From assembly GCF_001704415.2 (NCBI RefSeq), contig NC_030836.1, positions 25,828,001 to 25,892,000 of the forward strand: a stretch of 64,000 nt of DNA, in the 5' to 3' direction. Of the stretch, positions 35,400-47,975 are shown piece by piece (position 1 is the stretch's first letter; every line of letters begins with the position of its first letter). Made by a program: the position numbers and the translations under genes. The notes beneath the pieces are model-generated. The model did no database searches and had not been told where the DNA came from. It was given only the letters and a program-made list of their open reading frames with translations. This stretch comes from Capra hircus. Its lineage: Eukaryota > Chordata > Mammalia > Artiodactyla > Bovidae.

Positions 35400-35668
35400 T
35401 GCTGCTGCTGCTGCTGAGTCGCTTCAGTCATGTCCAAATCTGCGACCCCATAGACGGCAGCCCACCAGGCTCCACGTCCCTGGGATTCTCCAGGCAAGAA
35501 CACTGGAGTGGGTTGCCATCTCCTTCTCCAATGCATGAAAGTGAAAAGTGAAAGTGAAGTCGCTCAGTCGTGTCCGACTCTTAGCGACCTCATGGACTGC
35601 AGCCCACCAGGCTCTTCTGTCCATGGGATTTTCCAGGCAAGAGTACTGGAGTGGGGTGCCATTGCCTT
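35400..35668 (-). mobile_element. Bov-A2 SINE (dimer)
   Basis: A reverse dimer beginning with a (CTG)n-like run and with both 'ctggagtggg' cores. 'ttcttggc' on each side is a likely target-site duplication. Confidence 0.9.
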
Positions 35669-37112
35669 CTTCTTGGCACCCTGAATCAATTGCCAGAAAT
35701 CGCCTGCCTCCACAAATGCTGCACTCCCCGGGAGACTGACCGCCCTGCGGTCTCCCCTCCCCTCCTCGGGCATCTCCTCCGTGGACCAGGGGTGGGCTGC
35801 TGGAGGGGGTGGTGTTGACTGTGGAGCCAGCGCTGCTGCCTCTTTCTCGGCTTTGGGCGCTCACGAGGTCTGGCGCTGCTTGCTGGATGCCCTCTCTAGG
35901 GGGTGGGGTCCTTGGTGCCCTGTCCAGCTGTGGGTGATGGAAGAGCCCCAGCACTCAGCAGCCTGTTTTCACACCCGGCTGCCAAGGGAGCTCTTGCACA
36001 ATCCTCTAGTTTCCCAGGGCCACTTTTCAAAATCTCTAATTATGGGAAAGAAGAGCCAGGTCCTCTCCAAGAACGGTGTGTTCTGTTTACACACACATTT
36101 ATTACCTATGGAGTCCTGTCAAACCACACTGTGTAAAACATATTTACAAAATCTCCTGTGAGTAACTCACTCGTATGTTTCCTGAAAGAATTGGGCAAAT
36201 GGACAAGAACTCAGGCTGGCCAGGGTGCCTCGCTCCTGAACCATCCGACCTGGGAGGAGCCAGTGCACTGAGACCTCCCTTTACTCTCTGCAGGGTGGAC
36301 TTAGACCGTCCAGAACAGTCTCACGTGGCGTCTGCAAAACCTCACGTCACCCTTTAGTAAAGACGCCTCCAGAGCTCCTTCATCCTTCTGTTCACTCTCC
36401 AACTCCCTCTTCATGCTCCCCCGGCACGCGGCAGGGGCTGGGCCAGGCCCTGGGGACCTGAGACAGACCAGGCCAGTGCTCCCACGTGAGGAACATTCCA
36501 CTGGAGAGTTATGATTAAGCTAATCAGCATTTAAGAGAATTGAATTAAAATATATCATACATTTATTTATGTGCCACAACACGCTGTGTGAGCTCTATGA
36601 CCTGAGGCTAAGAATCCCAAGGCTCCATCCTCACAGACTGGATCTGAATTTCAGCTTTGCCACTGTGACAGGGAAGGGTAGTAACATGCAAACATTATCA
36701 TGGTAAGTTGTGCAGCGAAAAAGCAGAGCATAAAATGATAGTATTGTACCACCCTGTTTCGTTTACGTGTTCATATGTCTACATACACTTAGATAATAGA
36801 CTGGAAACATTTTCTACAGAGGTTCTTCCTGCCCCTCCCCATCTCGTCCAGGCTCAGGAAATTAGTATGGCTTTTATTTTTGTCTTTATGCTTATTTTAT
36901 ACTGTTGAAGTTTCCTCGCTGAAGATGCTCATTCAGTGAGATTCGTTAAGCCTGGCTGTGTCGAGGCTTTTCCTAGGCACTGAGTATGGTGGTGAAGAAA
37001 ACCAGCAACTTACTTCCTGTCCTCATGGGGGTGAGATAAGGAAAAACAGCAAGTGTCCATTTACACTGTAGTTTACATATATATGCTTCTCTGTCTACAC
37101 ACACACACACCC
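35669..37112. other. intergenic, no gene recognised
   Basis: Moderately GC-rich, then AT-rich. A frame at 35781-36161 (126 codons) has no family similarity. An L2-like fragment lies near 36920-37030. Confidence 0.4.
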
Positions 37113-38575
37113 ACAACGTCACTAAATGTGCAAACACACAGAAATAATGCACATGAATTCATAAAGATTATAAGATAAAAGTGGATAAATGTGTCAGAGT
37201 ACAAGTAAAAATTCATAATGGAAAATAATAGGGAAAGGACGTCAGTAATTTCATGTTCCATATTCCATCTGTTAATAATCCTATTGTGACTTTTTGTTTT
37301 CCATATGATTTCTTTTTCTCTCAGGACTGTGCCTCTTTTAGGGTTAAACACTGTGGTTTTAGCAGTTGGCCTGGGAAACTACAGGCCCTACTTATCTCTG
37401 GAGAAAGAATTTTCCCCAAGATAAGAAATAGAAAATGTTCCATTTCTTCTGCAACTGCAAGAATAGCAAATAGAAGAACAAAACCTGTATCGACAAAGGT
37501 TATTTCTAACAAAGGAGTTTTTTTTTTTAATGACAACAAAAGAGACGTCAGAGATAGTCACTATGTCCTGTGACAGCAACCCTCTAATATTTTATTTATA
37601 CTTTAGATATTAATTTATGTCTTTGAAGCAAAATTCTTTTCTGATGGAAGCTGTTAGACTGGGAAAGCGGATAGCTGGTTCATGCCAAGGCAAGAGCGCA
37701 GAGCTATAGAAATCCTCCCCATTGCGGTAGGGTGTTGTGAGCTGGGCTGCCCCCCTGGACAGCAGAGTGACACTTCACTGTGAAACTAAGGGTATGCACA
37801 CCAGCTCTGTCCCTATTTTGATACACATGGCACAACGCAGGTATCATTTGTATTGATCTGACACTTAAAATATGACTGCTTGTCAGTTTATTTTTCTGGT
37901 TGCTAATGATTTGTATATCTCTTTGTGAGCTTATTTCTTATTGCATGTTGTCTGTAAACTATTTTTTTCCTAACACTTCATCCATTTTTCTATTGGGGCT
38001 GCCATCTTTTCCTTACTGACTCATAGAAGTTCCTTGTATTTTTGAAATATTAATCCCTTGCCATATTTTAAATATCATCTTTTCCCATTCTCTATCTATA
38101 ATTATGTTCTTATTTTTGACGTAATCAAATTCACCCCTTCCTGATTTGGGGTTTGTGCCTTTGAAATTTAAGAATTTCTACACCATCTCTAGATCACAAA
38201 TATATTCTTTGATATTATTTTTTATTAACTTTACAGTTTATCTTACATTTACATATTTAACATTCTGAAGTCAACTTATGTATATGTATTAGGTAAGGGT
38301 CTAATTTTCCAGGCAAGAATACTGGAGTGGGTTGCCATTCCCTTCTCCTGGGGATCTTCCCAACCCAGGGATCAAACCTGGGTTTCCTGCATTGCAGGCA
38401 GATTCTTTACTGTCTGAGCCATCAGGGAAGCCCTATTAGGTAAGGGCCCAGCTTTATTTTTCTCTTTCCAAAACTATCAAGCCATCCTATCTTCAATGAT
38501 TTGCGGCGTCTTCTTGAACATATATTATACATGTGACCCTAGCTCTCACTCTGTTCTGTCCCATTGGTCCATGTG
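37113..38575 (+). repeat. upstream copy of a duplicated segment flanking SAA3
   Basis: Matches 48840-50777 in the same order. Both share 'aaattcataatgga', 'gatttctttttctctcagga' and 'caaccctctaat'-type stretches. The copies differ by SINE/BovB insertions, each present in only one. Part of it (from about 37860) is antisense old L1 that continues to about 39690. Confidence 0.8.
38315..38440 (-). mobile_element. Bov-tA SINE, partial, copy-specific
   Basis: Reverse copy from 'ccaggcaagaatactggagt' to 'gccatcagggaagcccta'. 'attaggtaaggg' occurs on both sides, a target-site duplication. The paralogous site at about 50645 lacks it. Confidence 0.85.
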
Positions 38576-41500
38576 TCTTTAGTTGAGCAAATACTATTTT
38601 TATTACCATATTTTGCTGTTTATCTTAACGCCTGGTATGGTAAGTTCCTCTTCTTAATACCTTCCTTTTTTGAGGCTGACTTTTTAATGCATCGACTTTC
38701 ATTTCTGTATGTGAATTTTGGAGTAATCATCTTCTGTTCCAGAAAAATCCAAATGAAATTTTCAGTATTATATGTGTGGATTAATCTGGGGTCGAATTAA
38801 CATCCTTAATGTTAAGTTATCCCATCAGTGAGCTAGAAACTTCTCTCCATGTTTGAATCATCTTTTAAGGTGTTAGCCGTTTGACACCTTCTTCATTGCA
38901 GTTCTGTGAATTACTGGTGAAAGTAATTGCTAGGAGTTTTATAGTTTTGCTGTTACTATGAATAGTTTATTGTTTTGGTCATGTTTTCTATTTGGGTATT
39001 TCTACTATGGAAAAACCTGTTGGTTTTTGGATCAAGTGTGGGCCATTTTATTAAATTTACCTATTAATTGGAGTAATTTGTTGATTTTGAGGTTCAGGTG
39101 TTGATGATTATAGTGATGGAAATGATGACAGTTTTTAATCTCTGCCTTTCCAATCCTTATATCTCTTCTTTCTTTTTATTTTCTATGCCTTGGCCAGGGC
39201 TTCCAGAACTGTGGTGATAGTGGGCATTCTTTGCTCATTCCTAATTCTTCAAATGATGGGCTAAAAGCTTTTCCATTATAAAATCTGTTAATGTTATGAA
39301 ATTAATTTAACTTTATTTCATCTTAATTTTATAAAATTAAGAAGGTTTCCTTTAAAATGTAATTTTCTAAAGGATTTTTCACTCTCTTTTAAAACATCCT
39401 TCTTATTGTTGATTTATTATGTTATGTTAGTTTCTGTATACAGCAAAGTATATCAATTAGATATATATCCACTATTTTTTACATTCTTTCCCCATATAGG
39501 TCATTGCAGAGTATTAAGAAGTGTTCCTTCTGCTATACGGTAGGTCCATAGTTATCTATTTTATATATAGTATTATGTGTTTGTCAGTCTCAGTCTCCTA
39601 ATTTATTTCTCCTCACCCCCTGCTTTATCCCCTGGATACTACAAGGTTTTTTCTCTACATCTGTGATTCTATCTTAAAGGATTTTTTAAAAGAAACATAA
39701 CTTCAGCTTTATCAAACCCTCCTTTTTTGATCAATCAAGATAATATTATTTTTCTCCTTTAGCTAATAATGTGATGAATTACATTAATTGTAGTCATAAT
39801 GTTGACCAATACTTGCATCCCAAGAGGAAACCTCACTCACTTATGAGGGATTTTTAATGCTCATATTTGGTTTGGTAACACTATGCTCTCTGTTTGAATT
39901 GTTTGCACCTTTAGAGGTGAAATGGGACTGTTGTTTTCTTGTATCGCCCATCTCTTACTTTGGAATCAATTACTCTGCTTCTTTAAAATGAGCTGTACAT
40001 CTCTATCTTGATTAGTTTTCTACACCAACCTGTGTAACATACTATTAACTGTCCCCTGAGATTTTAGCAGACTCTCCTGGAAAACCACTGGCCTTAGTAG
40101 GGGATACTGGGAAGAAGAAAGCTGTGATAGCCACTTTTGCTTATTTATTAGTTAACTAAATTCCTAAAGACATCTATGTCTCTTTGCAATAACAACAACA
40201 AAAAGGTGCTTACTTACAAAGTTTGAGGCTATTCCTTCATCTAAATTAGCAAATGATGTGCCACCGTGAGTTGATTAAATGGAGATCTGAGGCTCCATGT
40301 TAAGTTTAACTTTGAACCAGGAAAGAGGAATTCAGATAAATCTCACTCACTTGGGTCTGTGTGGACAGTCTACCTCTGTGAACTGGGTCTAACCAGCTCA
40401 GAATATTGCCGCTGAAGACCTTTTATGCTGAGAGACGCTAGAGTCATTGCAGAGGGTGTCATGTTGTGCTGTGTTGCAGCTGTTGTTGGCGTCGACTGTT
40501 GTGGCTTCTACCAGAAGTCACTGGGTGTACACGCATGACTGTGGGTGTTGTCTCACCTGTTAGTTGCCAGCAGTTTGCTGAGAGGAGAAACGCGGTGGAT
40601 CTGGTCTCTTAGATGGTTGTTTCTAGGTTTGGAGTGACTGGCGTCAGATTTGTGTGCGATGCTAGGAAGTTGGTCTTTCCTTATGACACCAGCAGTCTGT
40701 GGAGGCTGTTTTCCTACACTCTTGGACCAGGGGCAGAGTGAGGAGCCCCCTCGAGCAGAGATGACCCCCTCCTAGCAGGTCACCTCAGAATCAGGGGGCT
40801 GCTGCCCTCTACCAGATAAACAGAGATCCTTAGGAAGCTCAGAGCAGCTGTGCAGTATGTTTCCTTTTCTGATGTGTCAATTCCAACCCTCATGTGTCTT
40901 TTCTTTTTTTGAGAAAAAAAAATGCAGCCACATATTCAACAATGTACAGGGCATTGATGATTTCTTCAGTGCTATTTTCTTTTAATCTCCCTCGTGTACT
41001 GTAGGATGAAGAGGAGGGAAGCCAGCCTTTCTGGTGCTAAAGCTGTGTTTCTTTTCCTTTGGTAAACTGTGATCTTCACAGGTGTGTCTATCTCTCTCTC
41101 TGGATGCTATCTAGGAGAATTCCAGGGTTTGGTTTTAGAGAAGCCACACGTCCTCCCAGCTGCCAGCGTGAGGAGAGACTATCCTCTCTTCTCCTGCAGC
41201 TGCAAAAAATACAGGTGTTTTTTCTATATCATAAACTTTGGGACCTAGGCCACAAGTGTTATTCATGATCAGGGTATCCTGTGAGGTTTTGTTTTTTGTT
41301 GCAAAGCTTTGGTGTCCTTCTCTTCCCTTAATTATAACAGAAAATGAAGGTCTCTTAAACCTCTCAGTAGTCTTATCACATATGGCTATTAGGGGAGGGG
41401 TACCTTCTAATTTATTATATAAACCAGGTCTCTTTCAAAAATAAAACAATTTGCTATTGTCACTCACTATTAACTATTAATCAGAGACAACAGACACTAA

Positions 41501-43577
41501 CAGAGACCATCTTGCAAACCAGGACACAACTTCACATGGAGACTCCTGGGAAATCCCTTTAAGGCCTGAAGATCCTGAAATCGCCATGACAGGATGGTTT
41601 TCTTTTGCAGGACAAACAAGTAAAAAGAGCTGACTACTACTGTCTTCTATTGTTCTAAGCATGGCCCTGCAAAACTGGGTGTTCCTTCCAGTAAGACTGA
41701 GTGCCGTAAGTAACAAGGAAGAGAACTTGCAATGCTTGACTTGGTGTCTAGAAATTGTTTGCTTTCTCTCTAATGAGTTTATCAAATAAGAAATGACTGG
41801 AATGATGCAAGAAAGTGGGAAATAGAATTCCAGTATCGAATGGCTCTAAACAGAGTCAGAGTTGCAAAAGAATGTGATCACTGGCCCCTGATTTCTGCCC
41901 CGAGGAAGGCAGAAGAAGAGAGGTGGACATCACAGCCCCCCTCTGAGGAGCTGCCCCAGGGCATGTTCAGGGCCGATGACTAGATGGTGACAACATACCC
42001 TCTCCCCACCATGTCTACTCCTGGGACCAAGTCAGCTAAGCCAGCTCAGGGACCTGGACTACCCCAACCTCAGGGAACCCAAGCTTTCCCAAGGAGTTGA
42101 GAATGTTGAGAATATTTAAATATTGCTTAGCTTTGCCTTGGATAAAAAGCAAACAGAGCAATCCTTTAGACAGTTATCCGCCCTACGTGTTCATCTCATT
42201 ACACCTACAGGAAATAAATATGTCCCAAACCCAGAAAGAGGCATCATCCTATTTCTGAGAGGTTCTACTCTAAGACAGGGCTTCTCAGGCGGCTCCGTGG
42301 TAAAGAATCTGCCTGCAGTGCAGGAGGCGTGGGTTCTATCCCTGGGTCAGGAAGATCCCCTGGAGAAGGAAATGTCCACACACTCCAGTACTGTTCCCTG
42401 GAGAGTCCCACAGAGGAGCCTGAGGGGCTACAGCCCATGGAGTCACTGAAGAGTCGGACACGAACTTGGTGACTAAACAACAACAAATCTAAGACCGCGG
42501 TTCCCAGACCACAGCGTCATCCTCAGCCGGCGTGCTTCCTCCCGGGACAGTGCTCTTCTTTCTAACGTCCTGCTCACATTTCTTGTAACAAATTGGAAAT
42601 GCTTCGCCCTCCTTCTTCTTGGGATTACTACTTGAGCACAAGTCCCACATCCTTCCAGACTCTAATTTGCCATCTCCCCTTGTCTCAGTTCACAAGTCTC
42701 CATAATTTGCTTGCATCTGTCTTGGAGATGGCGTCCCTGTGTCTCCAATGCACGGCTCACGTTCCTTCTCTCCTGTGAACACTCCAGGCAAGAATCCTGA
42801 GGTGGTGCTCCTGGGCTGGGCCTTACTTGCCCTCCTGCTGTCCTCAGGCTTCCAGCCCAGGGACCCACTGTCAGGAAGAGCAGTTCCATGTCCTCTGGGT
42901 CCCCACCATCTCTGGCATATTACACATGCATCTTCCCTCCTCCTCTGGGAAATCCAGTGACCTTTGAAATTTCCCTTTAGGATGAAGAGGCAGAGATGGG
43001 GCATGGAGTTCATCAGATACGCCATCCCCGAGAGAGCACCTGCATGAAATTTCCTCCCAAGATTATCTTCCTGAACTCACAGAATAAAGCCCAGTCCTGC
43101 TTTTCTGATTGATACACCTTTTCTTTGACATCGTACACGCCAGCATTCTTGTGATAAATCAGCTTTCTCTGTATCCTTCCTGAACCTTTTATCCTGATAA
43201 TTTAACAGACATATGGACTTTTCCTGTTCATTTTTATGGTGTCATTTCTACACGATATCATAGCAAATTTCCTTACTGTAGTTCAACCTTCCTGGAATTG
43301 CAATGACCTCTCAATATGACCTACTGTTATGACCATCAACAGCATCTGATCATGAATACACTTGAAGCTGGAAGACTGCCTTTTCCAGGGCTGAATCCAC
43401 CCTGTGTGGGCACTAGAAGTTTGATTTTCCTGAGTTTCTATTTCCTTCCTTTCCTGCTGCTGTAGCCTGAGGTCCCAGCTTCATCCTGAGCTATTCCTTG
43501 TAAGGGACCCGTTCTGCTGTTTCATTTGCCCTGTATGCTCACATTCTTTACTCAACTCTCTTTATTTAATGTTAATC
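38576..43577. other. intergenic, old L1 and unassigned sequence
   Basis: Up to about 39690 this is antisense old L1 plus the artiodactyl L1 3' type seen at 870. From 39700 to 43577 I find no gene. Reading frames at 41477-41785 and 42593-43025 have no family match. A Bov-tA lies at 42278-42487. Confidence 0.45.
42278..42487 (+). mobile_element. Bov-tA SINE
   Basis: Forward copy starting 'gggcttctcaggcggctc'; 'tctaagac' before and after it is the probable target-site duplication. Confidence 0.88.
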
Positions 43578-43795
43578 TTTGAAATTTCCAGGTGACTCAG
43601 ATGGTAAAGAATCCACTTGCAGTACAACATACCCAGGTTGGTTCGATCCCTGGGACAGGAAGCTCCTCTGGAGAAGGCAATGGCTTCCCATTCCAATATT
43701 CTTGCCTGGAGAGTCCCATGGAGAGAGGAGCCTGGTGGGTTACAGTCCATGGGGTCCCAAAGAGTGGGATACAACTGACTACCTAAGCACACACA
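43578..43795 (+). mobile_element. Bov-tA SINE
   Basis: Forward copy with a tRNA-like left part ('gactcagatggtaaagaatc') and a BovA right part. It lies 0.1-0.3 kb upstream of the SAA3 promoter elements. Confidence 0.87.
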
Positions 43796-43910
43796 CCCTT
43801 CACAGCAAATGTCAATACACTACTGTGGGGGATTAAAACACGTTTGCCACTGGAGTGAGACTTGAAATGGAAAGAAAAGGTCCAACATGTTACATTCTGA
43901 AAATTGCCAG

Positions 43911-43920
43911 ATTGCACAAT
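43911..43920. promoter_or_regulatory. C/EBP site of SAA3
   Basis: 'attgcacaat' fits RTTGCRYAAY at all ten positions. It lies about 195 bp before the predicted transcription start, 65 bp before the kB site, repeating the layout of the SAA1 promoter. Confidence 0.65.
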
Positions 43921-43984
43921 CTAGGAAAATTAGACGTGAGTGAAGAATAACACTGCTGTTTTGAACGCTGGGTTCTGGTCAGGA

Positions 43985-43994
43985 GGGATTTCCC
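43985..43994. promoter_or_regulatory. NF-kB site of SAA3
   Basis: 'gggatttccc' is a perfect kB site. A pyrimidine-rich run ((CT)n and T10) separates it from the TATA box 80 bp downstream, pushing it slightly further out than in SAA1. Confidence 0.75.
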
Positions 43995-44075
43995 AAACTT
44001 TCTTTCCTTCTCTCTCTCTCTCTTTTTTTTTTGCTTCCACCCCATTTCTCATTTGCTCCACTGGCCAAGTGTCAG

Positions 44076-44083
44076 TATATAAA
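44076..44083 (+). promoter_or_regulatory. TATA box of SAA3
   Basis: 'tatataaa' about 30 bp before the predicted start of exon 1, downstream of the kB and C/EBP sites. Confidence 0.85.
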
Positions 44084-44105
44084 GCACCAGCCCCATCTCC
44101 CAGGC

Positions 44106-44162
44106 AGGCAGCACAGGCAGCTCAGCTTCACCAGGAGCCTCAGCAGCAGGTCACAGCCAAAG
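44106..44162 (+). other. SAA3: SAA3 exon 1 (5' UTR)
   Basis: Non-coding exon ending 'cagccaaag' before the donor 'gtgaggag' at 44163. A weaker donor 'caggtcaca' lies 13 bp upstream. The 5' end is inferred from the TATA box. Confidence 0.7.
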
Positions 44163-44724
44163 GTGAGGAGCTAGAACTCTCCAACACTTTTCCTCTTCGG
44201 AGACTTTCTCTTCAGCAGCATTCTTGTGCTGCAGCCCAGCTCTCTGCTTCCTTCCTGAATCTACTGTTCTGACCATTAGAATCCACCAGATGTGAGCACT
44301 TCAGGGAGTAGGGCTCTCCTTGTCTGCGTCTCCTGTGCAGGCAGTGATGGGGTGAGCATGTGGGCCACAGACACCTGTGCCTCGTTCTCCTCGTCTCGTA
44401 TCACAGAGAGGCGGCACAAACAGACTCCTCTTGCCTTTGGAAAACTTGCAGTGCAGCTGGGTTTCTGGCTGATAGAGGATGACTGGACTGGAAAGTGGTT
44501 TATGCTAAAATCCCGTTGCAATCCTTCATGCAGGAAATAACTAGGATTCCCAGGATTCAATGGAAATGAGAGCTGGATCCTCTGTGTTACGACCTATCCT
44601 CTATTTATCTATCGAGATAAAATTCAGAGGGGTTCATGTTTGGAATGTAAGAGTGTATCCACATTACAACTCAGCCCCAAGCCCTGTCATTCTTGGTTGA
44701 GTTCACTCATCTCTCTGTTGCAGG

Positions 44725-47700
44725 ATGAACCTTTCCACGGGCATCATTTTCTGCTTCCTGATCCTGGGCGTCAGCAGCCAGGGATGGGGGACATTCCTCA
44801 GGGAAGCTGGTCAAGGTAAGGACCAAAGGATGGGCCAGGGGAGGCTGTGTCTTCTTCCTCAGGATTCACCTGAGCAGAGGTCACATCCCCACAGGGCAAA
44901 GGCCACAGGTGGGCAGAAAAGGAGTTTAGTTTTCATGGTAGCACTTCCCGAAGCTTTTCTGGCCAGCTTTGCATTCTTTCTGGGCATCCCCAAGCCCGAG
45001 GTCATATAAAGTTTGAGTCTGTTCCTTCAGCTGGAGTGAGGAAGATATCTAGAGGGCCGGGTACATGTTCCCAAAATGCCAGTAAGGCTCTGCTGCCCCC
45101 TCGTGGGCAACTAGAGATGGCTCATTTCCAAGTCTGTAGCAAAGAAGTGGATGCAACCACTGATACTTATAACTAAAATACCTGATTTTTTAGTAGCTGC
45201 TCAGGACTGTCTAAGAGCTATATGTGCAGGAATCGACTCGTTTTCTCCCTCAGGGTTTAATCATTGAGTTCTGCAATGTAGGGACCATTACCCTTTATCA
45301 GAGAACCTGCTGCCCCAAGATATTAAGATAGGTTCCAACGTCCTCCAGCAGAGCAGGATTGAACCCAGTATCCTGAGACCTTGCTGTTAACTTCGGCCCT
45401 TCTACTGCCTCCCAGATAAGGGTACACGTGGAGGGTGAGGGGTCTGTGAACATGCGTCCTGCTCTTTATCTGAGCAGATGGCAGAGAGTGGGGGTTGCTG
45501 CCTTTGGAAGGAAACCCTACAGAGTTCCCCTCCCCAGAATAAATGGCAGCATGAGTTTCCACAGTGACAGTTCTGCTGAGGCGGAGACCTGGTGAGAATC
45601 CTACAGCAAGAGACATAGACCTCACTAGCCAGAGCAAACTGGCCATAATTTATTTCCCAAAACTATTTGTTTTTATTTTTCTGTGATAATTACTGAATAA
45701 TTGTTTAGAGTTTGTTCTTAATTCCATCTAAATTCACACAGACCCAGATAAAAGTATCTTCCATCTCTTAGGTCAGTGTTGTTCAAGGATGACTTGCATG
45801 AGAATCACCTATGGTCTGGGGGGCTTTGTGGAATGCAGGTGCCTGGATCCACACATGGTCCCTTCCCTGAACCACGGTCCCTGGGGCTCTCTGTAAATCT
45901 GTCCATTATTGAGCACCCCCTTGATTTTGTGCACAGGAAATACTAAGAACACTACCTGGTGTTGCACCCAAGGGACAAATATGTTGTGCATTTGGAAGCA
46001 CTTATTAAGCAACTCTAGACTCCAGGGAACTATTTAAATCTGCAACTCAGGGTGAATAGCTATATTAAGAATATCATAGCCCTCAACAAAACTACAAAGT
46101 TCCCTGTTGGCTCAGACAGTAAAGCGTCTGCCTACAATCCGGGAGACCCAGGTTCCATCCCTGGGTTGGGAAGATCCCCTGGAGAAGCCAATGGCAATCC
46201 ACTCCAGTACTTTTACCTGGAAAATCCCATGAATGGAGGAGCCTGGTGGGCTACAGTCCATGGGGTCACAAAGAATCGGACATGACTGAGCGACTTCATT
46301 TTCTTTCAACAAAACTATTTTCATGAACACCGGAAATAGCTAATACCTAAAATAAAGATAAGTTATCTCACAGAGATATTACATAAACTATGATTATAAT
46401 CCATATTATATTTTCCCCTTTTCCCTAATAAGCTAATCTTTTAAACCTTTGCCATTTTATTCTATCTAGGTTGGATTTTCTGCCCATCCTCCCTGATCTT
46501 CATCCTACTTTAGTTCCTTTATTTATTTATTTATTTATTTTTGCCCTACTCTTCCGAGGACCAGAGAGGTGATAGTATAGTGAGCACCTACAATGTTCTA
46601 TAAACTCAGCCTGTATTTCCTCAGTTCTTCTGCATAACCACCCTGAGGGAGGCATTACTCCTCCATTTTACTGGAGAGGACACTGAACTTTAGAGCTGGT
46701 GGTTCAGTTGCCCTTTTTCTGCATCTGATTACCCTGTTTCTTCAAAGCCCTCTTAGGGAGCTCACCTTTATCACCTGCTGATTTAATTCTGACAGTTGCC
46801 CATGTGCAAACATGCCCTGAGTATTCAGATGTACTCAGGCCTGAGTTGGTCTCCAGGGCTGGATTTCTCCCCTTCACCAGGCTGGGAGTATCCTTTATCC
46901 ACAGCCTTTCTCAGTATCGTCCTTCTCAAGCTCTGGTCAGAGCCTTTCCTGCTTCTTTCCAGGTGGAGGTTCATTGTATAAGCAAATATCCTTTAAAGAA
47001 AGAGCATTGACCTCTTCTTCAAACATATCACACACCTCCAGAAACAAAGTTCCAACAGACTTAGAATGAAATCAAACAGAATAAACCTTGCGCCAAGTGT
47101 GATACTCACAACTTCAGATCAGGGAAGGAAGTGAGAAGTAAAGAAGTATTCATTTCAAGCCAATATAATAATCTCCAAGGGCTTAGTCGAAGGCTGAAAC
47201 CTGGAATCAGTGGGAGGAAATGATTTATTTCTCTCTTTCACCAAAACATGATCACATTCATCTCATCATTTTCTTTTCCTCCCAGGGGCTAAAGACATGT
47301 GGAGAGCCTACAGAGACATGAAAGAAGCCAACTACAAGGGTGCAGACAAATACTTCCATGCCCGCGGAAACTATGACGCTGCCCAAAGGGGACCAGGGGG
47401 TGTCTGGGCTGCTGAAGTGATCAGGTACCAGGGCCCCTGGGGATGGAGGGATGGGTGAGCAGAGCTTGGCTGGCTAGGACAACCTGGAGGGGCCAAGCCC
47501 TGGAGAAGTTTCCTGTAGGCTGTGGGCCCTCCTACTATTAAGCACCCTCCTGCTCTGTGCCCAGTGTGAGGTCTGAGTGGCTGAAGAGCAGAGCAACTTG
47601 GTGGGACAGGCGACTCTCCACCCTCCCGCTATGGGTGCTATTCACCCAGCACAAGGCTGAGGTGGGCTGAGCCCAGGGAGCCTCAGGGTTGTAGCCACTC

Positions 47701-47975
47701 TTTCCTTGGCTCCTCTCAGAGGCTTGATCTCTTGGAAAGAGGAGAGATGGGGAGGGTGGGGCTGTGGCTCATAGTCCTCTATTAATCCCCTCCTTGCCCT
47801 CCTTTCCAATAACGCCAGAGAGGCTCTTCAGGGAATCACAGACCCTCTGTTCAAGGGTATGACCAGGCCCCAGGTACGAGAGGACACGAAGGCTGACCAG
47901 TTTGCCAACGAATGGGGCCAGAGCGGCAAAGACCCCAACCACTTCGGACCTGCTGACCTGCCTGACAAGTACTGA
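44725..47975 (+). CDS. SAA3: serum amyloid A3 (mammary/extrahepatic), exon 4 acceptor lost
   Basis: An extrahepatic acute-phase SAA, known in ruminants from colostrum and epithelia. Coding exons are 44725-44815 and 47286-47424, then exon 4 ending with TGA at 47973-47975. Residues 1-18 are the signal peptide (GVSS); the mature chain starts QGWGTFLREAGQG. Exon 3 has the SAA signature. The usual exon 4 acceptor reads 'ttccaa|TAAC' instead of 'ttccag|T', so exon 4 cannot start at 47810 by the normal rule. The next AG (47817-47818) is in frame: starting at 47819 drops three residues and gives 128 instead of 131. Retention of intron 3 would end after 11 codons. Conserved C-terminal residues are also changed (WGQSG, HFGPADLP against WGRSG, FRPAGLP in both other copies). 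It may be a shortened functional gene or an early pseudogene. Confidence 0.85.
45770..45985. repeat. probable hAT-type MER relic
   Basis: 'ttgcatgagaatcacctatg' and 'gaatgcaggtgcctggatcc' recall MER20/MER58-type Charlie relics. It lies in SAA3 intron 2. Family tentative. Confidence 0.4.
46097..46306 (+). mobile_element. Bov-tA SINE in SAA3 intron 2
   Basis: Forward copy with an 11-bp target-site duplication 'caacaaaacta' at about 46085-46095 and 46307-46317. A (TTTA)n microsatellite lies downstream at about 46518-46542. Confidence 0.9.

Noticed and set aside
35424..35954. 176-codon minus-strand frame
   Set aside because: The C-terminal half is Bov-A2; the N-terminal half has no family similarity or start context.
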